Positions 9,175 to 17,932 of a DNA stretch of 64,000 nt are shown here, piece after piece. The stretch spans positions 62,001 to 126,000 of the forward strand of contig NZ_CAMAPC010000001.1 of the NCBI RefSeq assembly GCF_945859825.1, written 5' to 3'. The translations under genes were made by a program, and so were the position numbers. How positions within the stretch are numbered: position 1 is the first letter of the stretch; every line of letters begins with the position of its first letter. This DNA comes from Pseudoalteromonas holothuriae. Lineage in GTDB: Bacteria > Pseudomonadota > Gammaproteobacteria > Enterobacterales > Alteromonadaceae. A model generated the notes under the pieces. The model searched no databases, was not told the DNA's origin, and was given only the letters and a program-made list of their open reading frames with translations.

Positions 9175-9819
9175 ATGCATGAGTTTTTGAACTTTTTACA
9201 ACACGTTATTAGTGGTTTTCAAGCTATGTCAGTGTGGGAATACTTAGCAGTTGTATTGTCAATTGCTTACATGTTGCTTGCGATGAAACAAAGCGCTTGG
9301 TGTTGGGTTGCGGGCGGATTAAGTACTTTAATTTATACCCTATTGTTTTTTAATGGTGCTTTGTTAATGGAGTCATTGCTGAATTTTTTCTATTTGGCAA
9401 TGGCTGTGTATGGCTGGTGGCAATGGCGTCAAGGAGCAGTAACAAGTGCAAAATCCATACAGGTTACGCAAAGCACATTACTGGTGTCATCTTGGTCTGT
9501 AGCCAAGCACAGTAAATTAATCGTGCTTACCTCTTTATGTTCGTTAGGCGTGGGTTATGTGATGGACAACCATACCTATGCAGATTTCGCTTACTTAGAT
9601 GCTTTAACGACTTGTTTTGGTGTGGTTGCTACCTATATGCTTACCAAAAAAGTGTTAGAGAACTGGTTATATTGGGTTGTGATTGATGCCGTTTCTATTT
9701 ATCTTTATGTGTGTAAGGGTTATTTCCCCACAGTCATTTTATTCTCATTTTATACTATATTAGCAGCTGTAAATTATAGGCAATGGCACAAATCATTACA
9801 CTCAAGCACTAGTAAATAA
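9175..9819 (+). CDS. pnuC: PnuC-family nicotinamide riboside/vitamin transporter
   Basis: 214-residue integral membrane protein with about seven hydrophobic helices. Family signatures include YLAVVLSIAYMLLAMKQSAWCW, NFFYLAMAVYGWWQW and the C-terminal ENWLYWVVIDAVSIYLYVCKG. PnuC proteins import nicotinamide riboside by facilitated diffusion for NAD synthesis. Relatives PnuT and PnuX carry thiamine or riboflavin, and no kinase neighbour settles the choice here. It is followed after 36 bp by the YjbR-like gene. Confidence 0.85.
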   Translation: MHEFLNFLQHVISGFQAMSVWEYLAVVLSIAYMLLAMKQSAWCWVAGGLSTLIYTLLFFNGALLMESLLNFFYLAMAVYGWWQWRQGAVTSAKSIQVTQSTLLVSSWSVAKHSKLIVLTSLCSLGVGYVMDNHTYADFAYLDALTTCFGVVATYMLTKKVLENWLYWVVIDAVSIYLYVCKGYFPTVILFSFYTILAAVNYRQWHKSLHSSTSK

Positions 9820-9855
9820 ACAGCAAAGACCAATTTTATATGACAAGGAGAGGTA

Positions 9856-10236
9856 ATGGATCGCCATCAAGTACATCAATATTTTATGAGTAAGCCTGAG
9901 GCAACAGTCAGCCAACCATTTGGAGAGGGAGTCGATGTTTATAAAGTAAAAAACAAGATGTTTGCTACCTTAGCGTTAGGTAAAAAAATGGGGGATGTAG
10001 AGAGTCAACTTTGGCGAATTAACCTCAAATGTGACCCCGATGAAGCGCATGCATTGAGAGATATATTTTCGTCCGTATTACCTGGTTATCACATGAATAA
10101 ACGATTATGGAATACAGTATTATTAGATGGCTCTATACCTAGCACAGAGGTTGCACGGATGATTGATAATTCTTATTTGCTCGTTGTGAAAAAAATGCCT
10201 AAAAAGGCGCAAGCATCTTTGTTGCTTCATTTATAA
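9856..10236 (+). CDS. MmcQ/YjbR-family protein
   Basis: 126 residues covering the whole small MmcQ/YjbR domain, a double-wing CyaY-like fold. Typical segments are QPFGEGVDVYKVKNKMFATL, then INLKCDPDEA, then PGYHMNKRLWNTVLLDG and the final LVVKKMPKKAQ. The biochemical role of the family is unclear; DNA binding has been proposed. AAGGAGAGGTA just before ATG is a strong ribosome site. Probably co-transcribed with pnuC. Confidence 0.85.
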   Translation: MDRHQVHQYFMSKPEATVSQPFGEGVDVYKVKNKMFATLALGKKMGDVESQLWRINLKCDPDEAHALRDIFSSVLPGYHMNKRLWNTVLLDGSIPSTEVARMIDNSYLLVVKKMPKKAQASLLLHL

Positions 10237-10325
10237 GGAAAAATATACCAGTATTTAATAATGGAAAAGGAACGTAATATCAATTGAGTTGGTCTATAGG
10301 GTCATAACAAAAATAAGGCAACCCT

Positions 10326-11351
10326 ATGAAATCGTATTACTATATTCTTATACTTACATTATTTTGGGCCCATAAAGGGTTATGTAATGGCGCTGATAAA
10401 TCAAATCAACACTTTGAAATGCTTACACAGTTACAACAGAGCATACAACTTCATTATGTCGAAGTGCAAAATATTCCCAGCATTATAAATGCATTAGATA
10501 CTTTAGCTCAAAGCAAGTCATTTAAATCAGCCACCTCTAGTAAGCAGTTACTATCTATCATTAATAATGAATTACATAAATTTGATAAGCACTTGAGTAT
10601 GTCTTTTGTGCCGAGTTCAAATAAAAAATCAACAACGGATGAAACTATTTATGAATCTTGGCTTGATAAGTTAGCACGTAAAAATTATGGTTTTGAGCGG
10701 GTTGAAGTATTACCGGGTAATGTGGGCCTACTGTCATTTTGGGGCTTTGCTAATGTAACCAAGCAAAGTAAGCGAAAAGTAGCAGCAATAATCACGTTAC
10801 TTGAAGACAGTGATAGTTTAATTATAGATTTACGAAATAATGGTGGTGGCGACGCTACCATGGTACAGCTGATTAGCAGCTATTTTTTAGAAAAAGATAC
10901 GCACTTAAATAGTTTTTATTCACGAGATAGCGGCTTAACAAGTGAGTTTTGGACAGTACCTGTTAATGGTAAAAAACGACCTAAATTACCTATTTATATT
11001 TTAACTAGTAATAAAACGTTTTCGGCTGCTGAAGAGTTTGCATATAATTTTAAGCACTTAGGACGCGCAACAATTATTGGCGAAAATACCAAAGGAGGGG
11101 CGAATCCTTGGCGTTTTGTTAATTTACCAAATGGTATTCGAGTTGCTATGCCAACGTCAAAAGCAATTAACCCAATAACTAAAACTAACTGGGAAGGTGT
11201 GGGGGTGAAACCCGATATTAAAGTAAAGGCGAATCAGGCGCTTGAGGCAAGTTATACTATTGCTTTAGAGCAGTTGCGTGAAAAAGCAAAGAATAAGCTA
11301 AAGTTACAAGACATAATGCAGGCACTAGAAAACACCTCGAGTATTGACTAG
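10326..11351 (+). CDS. Secreted S41-family peptidase (tail-specific protease type)
   Basis: 341 residues beginning with a short signal peptide (YYYILILTLFWAHKGLC). The C-terminal half carries the S41 core: LIIDLRNNGGGDATMV, then TSNKTFSAAEEFAY with the probable nucleophile Ser233, then GENTKGGANPW and GVGVKPDI. No PDZ domain is visible, so it resembles the IRBP-like/Tricorn-core branch rather than CtpA/Prc. Possibly lipoprotein-like (GLCNG), but the lipobox is poor. Not clearly in an operon. Confidence 0.8.
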   Translation: MKSYYYILILTLFWAHKGLCNGADKSNQHFEMLTQLQQSIQLHYVEVQNIPSIINALDTLAQSKSFKSATSSKQLLSIINNELHKFDKHLSMSFVPSSNKKSTTDETIYESWLDKLARKNYGFERVEVLPGNVGLLSFWGFANVTKQSKRKVAAIITLLEDSDSLIIDLRNNGGGDATMVQLISSYFLEKDTHLNSFYSRDSGLTSEFWTVPVNGKKRPKLPIYILTSNKTFSAAEEFAYNFKHLGRATIIGENTKGGANPWRFVNLPNGIRVAMPTSKAINPITKTNWEGVGVKPDIKVKANQALEASYTIALEQLREKAKNKLKLQDIMQALENTSSID

Positions 11352-11480
11352 TGGGTTTATTTTGAAGATTACTTTATTGAAGTGCAGGTACATTTGCATA
11401 ATCGGCTTTCAGTCTCATTCTGAGCAATAAGATAATTATAATTAATAATCAATTAGTTAGTTTTTTTTTGACATAATCCT

Positions 11481-11505
11481 CTTGAAATCGTTTTGGCTCG
11501 TCCAT
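11481..11505 (+). promoter_or_regulatory. Sigma-32-like heat-shock promoter
   Basis: CTTGAAA at 11481-11487 is the exact sigma-32 -35 core. GTCCAT at 11500-11505, 12 bp later, matches four of six positions of CCCCAT. Placed ahead of a small heat-shock gene, this predicts a transcript starting near 11512 with a leader of about 115 nt. Confidence 0.6.
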
Positions 11506-11511
11506 AGATAG

Positions 11512-11629
11512 GTATGTAAGGACGCCGACAGGGTCCTTAATTAAATTAACTATTTGTTTTAAATGCTGTTTATTGCTTTTTTAAAAGAGTAAGCAGCGAC
11601 GTTATTGCTCTATGAGGATACATATTATG
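11512..11629 (+). promoter_or_regulatory. ROSE-like RNA thermometer in the hsp20 leader
   Basis: The predicted leader holds successive hairpins: TAAGGAC (11517-11523) with GTCCTTA (11533-11539), a weak one TGCTT/AAGCA (11574-11595), and one that hides the ribosome site. In the last, GTTATTGCT (11601-11609) folds back on AGGATAC (11615-11621). TTGCT (11605-11609) lies opposite the Shine-Dalgarno AGGA (11615-11618) with one unpaired G. That is the UYGCU-against-AGGA signature of ROSE thermometers that open on heating. Pairing was done by eye. Confidence 0.6.
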
Positions 11630-12073
11630 CAAACATTCGATCTATCTCCACTTCATCGTTCATTCATTGGTTTTGATCATTTAACATCACTGATGGATGC
11701 TGCTGCAAAAAATGAAAAGCAGCCAAGCTTTCCACCGTACAACATTGAAGCGCTGGACAAAGACAAGTATCGAATTACGATGGCAGTCGCAGGCTTCACT
11801 GAACAAGAACTTGCTTTAGAGTCTGAGGGTAATACTTTATTAATTAAAGGCGAGAAACAAAGTAAAGCGCCAAATAAAGAAGCTAAATTTATTCATCAGG
11901 GTATTGCACAACGTAATTTTGAGCGTAAATTTCAATTGGGTGATCATGTCAAGGTGCTGGGCGCTGAACTTGAAAATGGGCTTTTAGTTGTTGATTTAGA
12001 ACGTGAAATACCAGAGGCGTTAAAGCCGCGTAAAATTTCAATTGGTTCGGGGCAGTTGCTCGAAAATAACTAA
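11627..12073 (+). CDS. Small heat-shock protein, Hsp20/IbpA type
   Basis: 148 residues; an ATP-independent holdase chaperone. The alpha-crystallin domain runs from about PPYNIEALDKDKYRITMAVA to the GLLVVDLEREIPE segment, preceded by the IbpA-type start MQTFDLSPLHRSFIGFDHL and ending in PRKISIG. The start at 11627 is chosen because AGGA lies 9 bp upstream and the N-terminus matches IbpA; an earlier in-frame ATG at 11612 would overlap the ribosome site. Likely controlled by sigma-32 and the leader thermometer. Confidence 0.9.
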   Translation: MQTFDLSPLHRSFIGFDHLTSLMDAAAKNEKQPSFPPYNIEALDKDKYRITMAVAGFTEQELALESEGNTLLIKGEKQSKAPNKEAKFIHQGIAQRNFERKFQLGDHVKVLGAELENGLLVVDLEREIPEALKPRKISIGSGQLLENN

Positions 12074-12109
12074 CTTTCTTCCTTCCCTTACATGTTGATT
12101 ATTCTATTG

Positions 12110-12137
12110 AAGCCGCACATAGTGCGGCTTGTTTGTT
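12110..12137 (+). terminator. Terminator of the hsp20 gene
   Basis: AAGCCGCAC (12110-12118) and GTGCGGCTT (12122-12130) form a nine-pair stem with loop ATA, followed by GTTTGTT. Confidence 0.7.
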
Positions 12138-12178
12138 ACTGTGATTTACACGAGTAAGTGTCGATATAGACACTATTT

Positions 12179-12200
12179 TATACCAATTTTATTAAAACAT
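12179..12200. repeat. Left-end fragment of the TATACCAATT dispersed repeat
   Basis: TATACCAATTTTATTAAAAC plus two bases matches the left end of the element seen at 19872, 33511 and 59432. Only the end is present. It lies 13 bp beyond the stop codon of the BASS transporter. Confidence 0.5.
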
Positions 12201-12212
12201 TTTTTAACTTTG

Positions 12213-13142
12213 TTAGGAGTGTTTGTCACTCTTATTATATAAGTCTGTGTTACTCCAAATACCTGCTAATATGGAGCCACTGATATTATGCCAAATAGAA
12301 AATAACGTCCCAGCGATGGCTGCCGTTGGCGTGAAAAATTTCATAGCAAGTGCAACCGCCAGTCCTGAGTTTTGCATTGCGACCTCAAAGGCAATTGTGC
12401 GGCATACTTGTTCATCTTGGCCTAAATATTTAGGCACAAAATAGCCCAACAATAGTCCCAGAGTATTATGTAATACTACGCCAAGGAGCACTATCAGGCC
12501 GACGCTTTGTAGCTTATCATGATTTAGGGCGACGATAATGGCGATGATGATGACAATCGCACTCATAGAAAACAGTGGTAATTGTGGTTTTATTATAGCT
12601 AATGGTCTGGCAAAAAAATGATTAAAGAGCACACCTGCAACGACGGGAAGCAAGACTATTTTCAATAAACTGCTGAGCATCGCGAGTATGGGAATGTCTA
12701 CAACCTGCCCAATCAGCTGAGAAGTTAAAAGCGGCGTTAATAATACGCCCAGTAGGGTGCTTATTGCGGTCATAGAGATAGATAGTGCGACATCGCCTTT
12801 GGCTAAATAGCACATTACATTGCTTGCTGTACCACCTGCCACTGTGCCAACTAAAACCATACCAATTAAAAGGTCAGTATCAAAGTGCATTAAGCTGGCA
12901 AGCGTAAATGCCAACAACGGCATTACCGTAAACTGCAGTACAACCGCAATCCATACCGCTTTTTTATTTTTGAATACTCTTGCAAAGTCTTTTGTGGTGA
13001 GTGTTAGCCCCATCGTGAGCATAATAAACATTAACAAGGGAATGATGGCTGCTTTGTAGTCAATAAATAAAGTTGGAAAGAAAAATGCGATAGTACTGAG
13101 CAAGATAGCCCAAAGTGGAAATATGTTAACTGTGGCAATCAT
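12213..13142 (-). CDS. Bile acid:sodium symporter (BASS) family transporter
   Basis: 309-residue membrane protein with about nine to ten helices. The pattern PLLMFIMLTMGLTLTTKDFARVF, then VLVGTVAGGTASNVMCYLAKGDVALSISMT with GGTASNV in the crossover region, and EVAMQNSGLAVALA is typical of bacterial BASS proteins (ASBT/PanS-like). These import organic anions with sodium; the substrate cannot be inferred. It follows the TonB receptor by 70 bp on the same strand, so the two may form a two-membrane uptake operon. Confidence 0.85.
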   Translation of the reverse strand: MIATVNIFPLWAILLSTIAFFFPTLFIDYKAAIIPLLMFIMLTMGLTLTTKDFARVFKNKKAVWIAVVLQFTVMPLLAFTLASLMHFDTDLLIGMVLVGTVAGGTASNVMCYLAKGDVALSISMTAISTLLGVLLTPLLTSQLIGQVVDIPILAMLSSLLKIVLLPVVAGVLFNHFFARPLAIIKPQLPLFSMSAIVIIIAIIVALNHDKLQSVGLIVLLGVVLHNTLGLLLGYFVPKYLGQDEQVCRTIAFEVAMQNSGLAVALAMKFFTPTAAIAGTLFSIWHNISGSILAGIWSNTDLYNKSDKHS

Positions 13143-13212
13143 CGTGTTCTTAGTTCATTTGATTATTACTGTGCTGTAGATAGTATCTTGAGAAATAAAA
13201 ATTTACTAATTC

Positions 13213-15546
13213 TTAAAATTGATAACTCAATGACAAACCAGCTTGGCGCGGGGGGGCTAAATAATATTCGGCAACACCAAATGCGCTCGTAAAATCATTT
13301 GCACCAATGACATGGTACTCGTTTGTTAAGTTGCTTACAAAAGCACTGACGTTAAGCTGTTTACTAATGGGGTATTGAAGATAAAAGTTGAGCAGCGAAA
13401 TAGAGGTTTGTTTAGCATGCACATTGTTGAATACATCATTATACACTTCATCTCGATACGCCCAGCTAAGTCTGGTGGTTAGCAATTTATCTTTATTAAG
13501 TTGCCAATCTTTTTTTATACTTATTGCAGCGGTCCAACGCGGTGTTTTGATAAGCTTGCTATCAGTGGTGACTTCAGTTGCTGTGCCAACGTCGGTAAAC
13601 TTAGCATCTGTGTATGACATACTGGCAGTTACATTAATTGAGGCGCTAATCTGGGCTTCGACTTCCAACTCCATTCCTTTAGTGCTTGTATTACCAACGT
13701 TATCGATAAAAATTTCAACGCCAGAATTTTCATCTGACTCCCCGCCTCGCAGTTGCATATCTTTATGTTTAATTAAAAAGGCAGTACTGTTAATACGCAA
13801 TTGATTATCAAACCACTGTGAACGCATACCTAACTCAAAAGACGTTAGGTATTCTGGTTCAAAAGGGCGCGCAGACACAGCGGTGTTAGCAACACCATTA
13901 AAACCACCTGACTTGAACCCTCTTGATGCATTGAAGAATATCATTGAATCGACGGACTGATTATATTGTATCCCCAGCAAAGGTGAGAATACACGCCAGC
14001 TTTTTTCAATAGCACCTTCTGGACTTTGATCGGTGCGGTTAATTGCAATAATATTAGCCACATTTAGATGCGTGACAACTTGTTGTTTCTTATTTTCCCA
14101 AGTTAATCTTCCGCCTGTAGTGAGTGTCCATTTAGGGGCTAATCGATAATTTGTGTGGGCAAATAACGCCAGGCTTTGATTATCTACCTTGTTATTAAAC
14201 GTATTATCTAAATCAAGCCCTATATTTAAAGGATTGTTTGGCCCACCTATGCTTGTTGGACTAGATAGTGAAGAGCCATCCATAGGGGCTGGGAGTGTCT
14301 CTAGCCCTAAAAATAGCCCTTCTAGAAAGACAAACCGAAAGTCATAGCTAATACGTTCATCAATAGTAAACAGCCCCAATAACCATTTGAAGTCATCGTT
14401 TTGGTTGCTGGATAAATTAAATTCTAGAGTGCGTTGGCGTTGTGTTTGTTCATCGTGGGTGAAGCCAATATTAACGGGGTTATTATCAAAATCACGACCA
14501 TAAGTCGCATCTAATGAGCGGTAACTAGCAATAGTTTTAAGGTGCAGCTTATCCGTGACTCCCCACTCAATGGTGCTGCGATAGCCAGTTTGATTGAGTC
14601 TATTTTCATTTTCTGTCGTGGCTGCACTTAAAAAGGGGTCATCAAAAATTTGTAGAGGGGGGAGAGTATTAATCGCAGAGGTATCGTTAGCGATTGAGTT
14701 AAAAAGTGAGATAAGGCTCGCATCATCATTTTTTTTGCTCAGTACTGACGCAGCAGTACCATTATGTTGTAGTTGCCTATCTATACTTAGTTCAATATTC
14801 AATTTACTGGAGTGTTTATACCTTAGCTTTGCCAATAAACCTAACTCATCTTGACCGCCTTCAAGCTCGCCATTTACACGTTTCACAAACCCATCTTCGG
14901 TGAATTTAGCAACTGCTATGCGTGTTGCCCATTTATTATTTAGGGGCAAGTTAATTAATAATGAAGTATCGAGTCGATTATACTCACCCATGGTGACATT
15001 GGTGCTGATATCTTGTTTGTCACTCACTTTATTGGTTAACACATTAATAGCACCGCCTATGGAATTTTTGCCATACAAAGTACCTTGTGGGCCTCTAAGA
15101 ACTTCTACCCTGTCAATGTCTAAAAAATTAATGATTGAGCCTGCGGATCGTGCATGATAAACACCATCAATATATAAACCAACGCTGGGATCGGTGGTGG
15201 GAATTGGGTCGACTTGACCGACTCCCCGTATTGTTATTCCTGCACAGTGTGTGCAACCTGAGTTTTCTCCTACGGTGGTGATAGTAATATTTGGAATAAA
15301 GTCAGCGGCATCTACTAAGTTATCTAAAGCGCGCTGTTCTAAAAATTCGCCCGACATAACAGACACTGAAATCGGCGTATTTTGTAAGTTCTCTTCAACT
15401 TTTCTTGCTTCAATGGTGACGTTAAGTAGCTCGGTTATATCAAGGGAAAACAAATCAACATCGCTACGGGCATTTGCACTTTCAATTGCAAGCTGCGCGA
15501 GCATGAACCAGCCAAATATTTGACCGACACGTGCGTTGAATCGCAT
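13213..15546 (-). CDS. TonB-dependent outer-membrane receptor
   Basis: 777 residues. Signal peptide of about 26 residues (to ANA), then a plug domain with VEENLQNTPISVSVMSGEFLEQ, DRVEVLRGPQGTLYGKNSIGG and AINVLTNK, then a 22-strand-type barrel ending in AGLSLSYQF with terminal Phe. The RGPQG...YG motif is diagnostic. The ligand is unknown. Barrel size and sequence resemble the carbohydrate/aromatic receptor group of Alteromonadales (pesticin/FyuA-like annotation is common but uninformative). It lies between the AraC regulator and the BASS transporter, all on the minus strand with gaps of 65-70 bp, suggesting one regulated uptake unit. Confidence 0.9.
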   Translation of the reverse strand: MRFNARVGQIFGWFMLAQLAIESANARSDVDLFSLDITELLNVTIEARKVEENLQNTPISVSVMSGEFLEQRALDNLVDAADFIPNITITTVGENSGCTHCAGITIRGVGQVDPIPTTDPSVGLYIDGVYHARSAGSIINFLDIDRVEVLRGPQGTLYGKNSIGGAINVLTNKVSDKQDISTNVTMGEYNRLDTSLLINLPLNNKWATRIAVAKFTEDGFVKRVNGELEGGQDELGLLAKLRYKHSSKLNIELSIDRQLQHNGTAASVLSKKNDDASLISLFNSIANDTSAINTLPPLQIFDDPFLSAATTENENRLNQTGYRSTIEWGVTDKLHLKTIASYRSLDATYGRDFDNNPVNIGFTHDEQTQRQRTLEFNLSSNQNDDFKWLLGLFTIDERISYDFRFVFLEGLFLGLETLPAPMDGSSLSSPTSIGGPNNPLNIGLDLDNTFNNKVDNQSLALFAHTNYRLAPKWTLTTGGRLTWENKKQQVVTHLNVANIIAINRTDQSPEGAIEKSWRVFSPLLGIQYNQSVDSMIFFNASRGFKSGGFNGVANTAVSARPFEPEYLTSFELGMRSQWFDNQLRINSTAFLIKHKDMQLRGGESDENSGVEIFIDNVGNTSTKGMELEVEAQISASINVTASMSYTDAKFTDVGTATEVTTDSKLIKTPRWTAAISIKKDWQLNKDKLLTTRLSWAYRDEVYNDVFNNVHAKQTSISLLNFYLQYPISKQLNVSAFVSNLTNEYHVIGANDFTSAFGVAEYYLAPPRQAGLSLSYQF

Positions 15547-15611
15547 GACTGTACCCTTATTTTTATTGCCCTATTCGGCAAGTATAGTTGTTATCGAACA
15601 TCGCTGACGAA

Positions 15612-16787
15612 CTATGGACTATGTTTTTTTTGAAACTGACTAGGCGTTTGCCCTGTCACGTTTTTAAATGCTTTATAAAAAGAAGAGCGGGCGTTAAACC
15701 CAACCGACATAGCAATTTCTAATACATTACTTTGACCTTCGAGTAATTTAACTTTAGCAGCTTCTATTCGAGCATGATTTATACATTCAAAAAATGACGT
15801 TTGCATTACTTGGCTAAGTGTTTGCGATACATATTGGCTGGGTTCATTTAAATGTTTTGCTAATTTAAATAGGTTTAAATGTGGGTCTAAATAAACCTGT
15901 TCGTGCTCTAATGCATGTTTTATCTTATCTGCAATCTTATTGGCATTTTTGTCAGACAATGCTGAGCGTTGATATGGGGCTACTTCAGTAGGTTTTTGAG
16001 TATTAACACCTTTTGGTTTTGCAGTATCATAAGTAGTTACAAAGCCAGGTTGTTGTTGTAGACCAAAAAAGCCCAGCCCCCAAATTGTGATTAGGCATAG
16101 CGCTTGTCCCCAGTGAGGTTCAAAAATGCGCATGTGGCTGTTGTCTAACAACAGTGATAAGCCACCCCATAGCCAATTAATAACTAATAACATAGTAATA
16201 TAAATCAGCCATTTAATTTTTTTATGTGTTAAGTCGCTAAAGATGTTTTTAAGTTGTTTATGATACTTAATTGTCAGCGCTACTAAGTGATAAAGGTAGT
16301 AAATGGTTTGTATAAACCACACTGTTAGCGTGATCATGATTGAGATACTGATAAATAGCGTGAGTGGAGTGCTAGATACCTCATCACTGCTAAAGAACAT
16401 GTGCTGTGTAACTGAGGCTGGTGTCAGTAATAAAGTTGCACTAAGCACGAGGCTAATGAATGCAGGCACATAATGTTTAATATAAACACCTTTAAATTGC
16501 CACGGTTCATCTGCGACAAGTGCGCCTGTATAAAGCCACAAGCTAGGCGATAAGACTAAAAAGCAAGGTGCTAATAAAGCGATATAAATTAATATATATT
16601 GCTCAAAAATAAAGAACACAATACCTGATGAACTTATTACGCTAAGGCTGATAAGTAAGATGAGCAGAGGGGTGTAAAACAATTGTTGTTTTAATTTTAC
16701 AGCAATTGAGTGGATAGCAAAGCCACCAACACCTAGTGAAAGGGCTGAAAAAAGTATCTCAAACAAATTATTCGCTTCAATGTTCAT
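15612..16787 (-). CDS. AraC-family regulator with membrane N-terminus
   Basis: 391 residues. Seven or so hydrophobic helices occupy residues 10-245; a cytosolic AraC-type double helix-turn-helix follows from about 285. Motifs are LFKLAKHLNEPSQYVSQTL and ILEIAMSVGFNARSSFYKAFKNVTG-like (here VLEIAMSVGFNARSSFYKAF) then QTPSQFQKK. Such proteins couple a membrane-sensed signal to transcription. It is the 5'-most gene of the possible operon with the TonB receptor and BASS transporter and would be expected to regulate it. Confidence 0.85.
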   Translation of the reverse strand: MNIEANNLFEILFSALSLGVGGFAIHSIAVKLKQQLFYTPLLILLISLSVISSSGIVFFIFEQYILIYIALLAPCFLVLSPSLWLYTGALVADEPWQFKGVYIKHYVPAFISLVLSATLLLTPASVTQHMFFSSDEVSSTPLTLFISISIMITLTVWFIQTIYYLYHLVALTIKYHKQLKNIFSDLTHKKIKWLIYITMLLVINWLWGGLSLLLDNSHMRIFEPHWGQALCLITIWGLGFFGLQQQPGFVTTYDTAKPKGVNTQKPTEVAPYQRSALSDKNANKIADKIKHALEHEQVYLDPHLNLFKLAKHLNEPSQYVSQTLSQVMQTSFFECINHARIEAAKVKLLEGQSNVLEIAMSVGFNARSSFYKAFKNVTGQTPSQFQKKHSP

Positions 16788-16920
16788 TTTTTATATCTTT
16801 GAAATATATGATTTTATTTTTAATTCTATTTCTTTTTGTCCTTGCTAGGTGGCGTGGACGACTTAAATGCAGTGCCAGCTTATCATGTTGCTAGTTTAAA
16901 TTGATGGTTTAGGAGTTAGC

Positions 16921-17607
16921 ATGTTGCAATCAATTATTTTATACATTCATATTACTTTTGGCGTATTAGCTGTTGTTGCAGGGTATATAGCGCTATTTAG
17001 CGAAAAAGGAAAGCGTAAGCATATTAAAGCGGGTAATTGGTTTGTCGTTACTATGGTTTTAATGGGTATTTCGGGGGTTGTGGTTGCCTATTTAAAGCCA
17101 ATGGATATTTCCGTTATTGCAGGCTTGTTCACCCTCTATTTAGTGATATCTGGAGTAGGCGTATTCAAGTTTGCCAATCATAGACGTTGTAAAGTGAATA
17201 TCACTCTAATGATAGCGTGTTTATGCGTGGGAATTTATAGCCTAGTTTGTGCTTACTGGACACTGCAATCCGATACAGGTCTCTATCAAGGCTTTACTGC
17301 TGAGCCTTTTATTATGTTTGGTATATTGGCGGTTATTTGTGGGCTATCAGATATACGCTACATGACTGCGAGGGAGCTTAGTTATATTATGCGCTTGACT
17401 CGTCATATTTGGCGCATGTGTTTTGCTTTGTTCATTGCTGTTGGGTCGTTTGTTGGTCAAGGCTTACAAAGTTTTCCTGAGGAAATTCGCAGCTTTGCAT
17501 TGGTTGAATATGCCGATTTAATTATTTTGCTTATTATGTTTTATTGGTTAGCGCGTAGCCGGGGTTTAGTATTGAATCTGAAAAATAGGGTAATAAAAGG
17601 TGGCTAG
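16921..17607 (+). CDS. Seven-helix membrane protein, DUF2306-like
   Basis: 228-residue integral membrane protein with about seven helices and a conserved-looking N-terminus (IILYIHITFGVLAVVAGYIALFSEKG, then RKHIKAGNWFV). His residues in helices 1 and 2 resemble the DUF2306/DUF420 group of small haem- or quinone-type membrane proteins; function unknown. ATG follows AGGAG by four bases. Its stop codon TAG (17605-17607) lies inside the terminal repeat of the adjoining MITE, so the native C-terminus may have been altered by the insertion. Confidence 0.6.
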   Translation: MLQSIILYIHITFGVLAVVAGYIALFSEKGKRKHIKAGNWFVVTMVLMGISGVVVAYLKPMDISVIAGLFTLYLVISGVGVFKFANHRRCKVNITLMIACLCVGIYSLVCAYWTLQSDTGLYQGFTAEPFIMFGILAVICGLSDIRYMTARELSYIMRLTRHIWRMCFALFIAVGSFVGQGLQSFPEEIRSFALVEYADLIILLIMFYWLARSRGLVLNLKNRVIKGG

Positions 17608-17912
17608 GGGCTGTTGATCTTTGCTGTGTGTTTTTGCAGCAGTCATTCGGGTATTTTGGCAAGGCAGAACCTGCGTCGCATAGTTATTCTATGTAAGTCA
17701 GGTGATAACGTAGAAAAAATGCTCGAGTGGCGCTGCCCAAAGGGTTCAACCAAAGGCTTCAACCAAAGGCTTCAACCAAAGGCTTCAACCAAAGGCTTTC
17801 ACTACTTTGTCATTCGCAACTGACATAAATTATTATGCTGCATTACTCATTTCGCGTAATGAAAGCCTTTGATTTGAAAAAAATTCATACCTCAAAGATC
17901 AACAGCCCCTAG
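17604..17912. mobile_element. MITE-like element, 309 bp, perfect 20-bp terminal inverted repeats
   Basis: CTAGGGGCTGTTGATCTTTG (17604-17623) is repeated as its exact complement at 17893-17912. Nested imperfect repeats (GCAGCAGTCATTCGGGTATTTT region near 17637 against AAAATGCTCGAGTGGCGCTGC near 17720; CAAAGGCTTTC at 17791-17801 against GAAAGCCTTTG at 17861-17871) let the element fold into a long hairpin. No transposase. The outer CTAG is palindromic and could be a 4-bp target duplication of the kind reported for IS5-group elements; that family link is inference. A related, shorter copy is at 57588-57716. Confidence 0.75.
17747..17798. repeat. Four tandem copies of a 13-bp unit inside the MITE
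   Basis: CAACCAAAGGCTT repeats exactly four times (17747, 17760, 17773, 17786). The unit coincides with one arm of the internal inverted repeat, so an arm of the element has been amplified. Confidence 0.9.
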
Positions 17913-17932
17913 TAATTATCAATTTAATGTAG

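Noticed and set aside
17614..17823. 69-residue plus-strand frame inside the MITE
   Set aside because: It is built from the element's repeats including the four 13-bp units, with no family or ribosome site.
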